Source of the DNA: an uncultured Moraxellaceae bacterium
Lineage (GTDB): Bacteria; Pseudomonadota; Gammaproteobacteria; Pseudomonadales; Moraxellaceae
Assembly (NCBI GenBank): GCA_937952925.1
Contig: CALFYA010000348.1
Span: 1-7,515, forward strand
Length of the DNA stretch: 7,515 bases
Direction of reading: 5' to 3'
Positions 6,317 to 7,515 of the stretch are shown here, piece after piece. The translations under genes and the position numbers were made by a program. The notes below the pieces were generated by a model, which saw nothing but the letters and a program-made list of their open reading frames with translations, did not search any database and had not been told where the DNA came from. Numbering within the stretch: the first letter of the stretch is position 1; every line of letters starts with the position of its first letter.

Positions 6317-6346
6317 TTGCAATATCTAGAGTATTTACTCTAAACT
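6317..6346 (+). promoter_or_regulatory. Candidate promoter of the SCP2-like/alcohol dehydrogenase unit
   Basis: TTGCAA (6317-6322, 4 of 6 to the -35 consensus) and TAAACT (6341-6346, 4 of 6 to the -10) are 18 nt apart. They lie in an A/T-rich patch within the lipB-6410 gap, about 65 nt before the GTG start. The spacer contains a perfect palindrome, which strengthens the case for a regulated promoter. Confidence 0.5.
6327..6342 (+). promoter_or_regulatory. Operator-like perfect palindrome in the promoter spacer
   Basis: TAGAGTA (6327-6333) and TACTCTA (6336-6342) are exact inverted repeats with a 2-nt centre. The element fills the spacer and overlaps the first two bases of the candidate -10. 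A dimeric regulator bound here would block polymerase (TetR- or GntR-like) or remodel the spacer (MerR-like). No regulator gene is in the window, so the binding protein is unknown. Confidence 0.5.
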
Positions 6347-6409
6347 GCCTCACAATCAACACATCCTGATCGGATACACCCAAACGACGGACAGCAGAGA
6401 GCGTAATTC

Positions 6410-6934
6410 GTGAAACCCCATCAGTTGCTCCCACTCGCCCAAAAGGCATATGTCACCGCCATGATGGACATCATCGGTCGTGGCTTGGTATCGGCCAGTC
6501 AAGTCGATGAAGAAATCCGCCGTGAAATTGCAGGCTTCCCTGTCGGTATGACCTTTCAAATGGTCGTCCTGCCCAAAGGGCCGGGTTTTACCGCACAAGT
6601 GCAAGCCGATGGCACGCTCAAGCGCCTGACCGACTTTGCTGGCAAGGTTGATTTGGTCATCAAGTTTAAACATGTGTCGTTGGCGTTCTTGGTGTTTTCC
6701 TTCCAAGAAGGCACAGCTCGCGCATTTGCCAATGACCGCATGATTGCTGATGGCGAGGTGTCGCATGCGATCCGCTTGGTACGCTGCCTCGACAAAATGG
6801 AAGCCTTGATTTTGCCCAAGCCGGTGGCGGCCTTGGCAGTCAAGCGTTATCCCCTTTTGCCCCTCACCGAAAAAGTCGGCAAAGCCGCTCGCATCTACGG
6901 CAAAGTCGCTCAAACCTTTTTGCAACGGAGTTAA
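6410..6934 (+). CDS. Probable SCP2-like (sterol carrier/lipid-binding) domain protein
   Basis: This is a 174-residue protein without signal peptide or clear membrane segment, so probably cytoplasmic. After an N-terminal helical region with an AQKAYVTAMMDIIGRGL stretch, about residues 45-125 follow an SCP2-type pattern: a strand (GMTFQMVVLP), a turn with GPGFTAQVQADG, GKVDLVIKFKHVSLAFLVFSFQ, then GTARAFANDRMIADGEVSHAIRLVRCLDKM. The part resembling the family's lipid-cavity strands and the 'af---r-i--Ge---a' block is the main support; no motif proves the assignment. GTG at 6410 is the earliest possible start, since an in-frame TAA lies at 6404-6406, and AGAGAG just upstream is a weak ribosome-binding site. 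The gene ends 3 nt before the alcohol dehydrogenase, so the two are almost certainly co-transcribed. Binding or presenting a hydrophobic substrate for that enzyme is a reasonable inference only. Confidence 0.75.
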   Translation: MKPHQLLPLAQKAYVTAMMDIIGRGLVSASQVDEEIRREIAGFPVGMTFQMVVLPKGPGFTAQVQADGTLKRLTDFAGKVDLVIKFKHVSLAFLVFSFQEGTARAFANDRMIADGEVSHAIRLVRCLDKMEALILPKPVAALAVKRYPLLPLTEKVGKAARIYGKVAQTFLQRS

Positions 6935-6937
6935 GTC

Positions 6938-7515
6938 ATGACCAAGTCTTATTATGAGTTTTTTTGCCCCGTCAAACTGATTGCGGGTCACATGGCACTC
7001 GAACATATTCCATTTGAACTTGCCACTGTCAGCGCCAAGCGTGTGATGATCATCACCGACAAAGGTGTGCGCAACAACAACTTGCTCGCCCCGATCGAAG
7101 CAGCATTTGCTGATGCAGAGTGCGTGATTGCTTGCATTTATGATGATGTGCCACCCGATAGCAGCTTGACCACGGTTCGCCGCGCCGCGCAAGCCTACCG
7201 CGACAACCAATGTGATGCGCTGATCGCCGTCGGCGGTGGCTCAGTGATCGACACCAGTAAAGGCGTCAATATCCTCGTGTCCGAAGGCGGCGATGACTTG
7301 ATGAAGTTCTCCGGCGCACACAACCTGACTCGCCCACTCAAGCCTTTTTATGTGATCCCGACCACCGCGGGTACAGGCTCTGAAGTGACCTTGGCGGCGG
7401 TGATCTCCGACACTGAGAAAAACGTCAAACTGCCATTTGCGTCATATTTCTTGATGCCAAATGCAGCGATCCTTGACCCACGCATGACCTTGACCTTGCC
7501 ACCGCACATCACTGC
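6938..7515 (+). CDS. Iron-containing (group III) alcohol dehydrogenase, N-terminal part, runs off right edge
   Basis: The first 192 codons of a metal-dependent NAD(P)-linked alcohol dehydrogenase (Fe-ADH family, about 380-400 residues when complete), which interconverts alcohols and aldehydes or ketones. The start at 6938 has GGAG (6927-6930) 7 nt upstream. The N-terminus (YYEFFCPVKLIAG) is typical. The nucleotide-binding domain shows VMIITDKGVRNN, the pyrophosphate-binding GGGSVIDTSKG (Gly99-Gly101, Ser102), and PTTAGTGSEVT (Thr142-Glu149), followed by the ILDPRMTLTLPP region that precedes the metal-binding domain. The Asp and His metal ligands expected just after this point (pattern G-D-LTHA) lie beyond the window, so activity cannot be judged. 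Substrate is not deducible. It follows the SCP2-like gene by 3 nt. Confidence 0.96.
   Translation, partial: MTKSYYEFFCPVKLIAGHMALEHIPFELATVSAKRVMIITDKGVRNNNLLAPIEAAFADAECVIACIYDDVPPDSSLTTVRRAAQAYRDNQCDALIAVGGGSVIDTSKGVNILVSEGGDDLMKFSGAHNLTRPLKPFYVIPTTAGTGSEVTLAAVISDTEKNVKLPFASYFLMPNAAILDPRMTLTLPPHIT

Noticed and set aside
6356..7210. 284-codon open frame on the - strand
   Set aside because: It lies antisense to the SCP2-like gene and the alcohol dehydrogenase start, both of which have recognisable protein patterns and good spacing. Its translation shows no coherent domain.
1..7515. CRISPR array, tRNA, rRNA, insertion sequence or prophage genes
   Set aside because: No regularly spaced repeats, cloverleaf-like sequence, transposase motif or terminal inverted repeats were seen; gene content is core chromosomal.

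Overview
The window is chromosomal housekeeping DNA from a gammaproteobacterium, most likely a member of the Moraxellaceae. The basis is the RpoD N-terminus, the arrangement of the dnaG, rpoD, ybeD and lipB genes, and protein wording that I recall as close to Acinetobacter-type orthologues. Hand-counted lines of most genes are near 50-57% GC, higher than typical Acinetobacter, so I do not name a genus. All genes I can support lie on the + strand.

Region by region: (1) 1-1629 is the 3' part of dnaG (primase), entering from the left without its zinc-binding domain. (2) 1630-1832 is a leader with several small inverted repeats. (3) 1833-3731 is rpoD, the primary sigma factor, closed by a strong intrinsic terminator at 3754-3780. 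The dnaG-rpoD order is that of the classical macromolecular synthesis operon. (4) 3908-4498 encodes a small cysteine-rich lipoprotein of unknown function. (5) 4566-4853 is ybeD (DUF493), followed by a hairpin and T-tract that abuts the start of the next gene. (6) 4883-5641 encodes an unrecognised exported protein and overlaps lipB by 11 nt. (7) 5631-6269 is lipB (octanoyltransferase). (8) After a promoter-like region holding a perfect 16-bp palindrome, 6410-6934 encodes a probable SCP2-like lipid-binding protein. Three nucleotides later, an iron-containing alcohol dehydrogenase starts at 6938 and runs off the right edge.

Functionally the window joins replication priming and transcription initiation (dnaG, rpoD), lipoate biosynthesis (lipB with its usual neighbour ybeD), two envelope proteins of unknown role, and a putative two-gene lipid/alcohol metabolism operon that looks locally regulated.

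I see no mobile element, CRISPR array, tRNA or rRNA, and no clear new defence or toxin system. The most interesting leads are the operator-like palindrome at 6327-6342, the start region of the 4883 gene (Shine-Dalgarno, hairpin, T7 run, ATG), the lipoprotein with a weak resemblance to ADP-ribosyltransferase/TNT-type domains, and the drop in GC inside dnaG.
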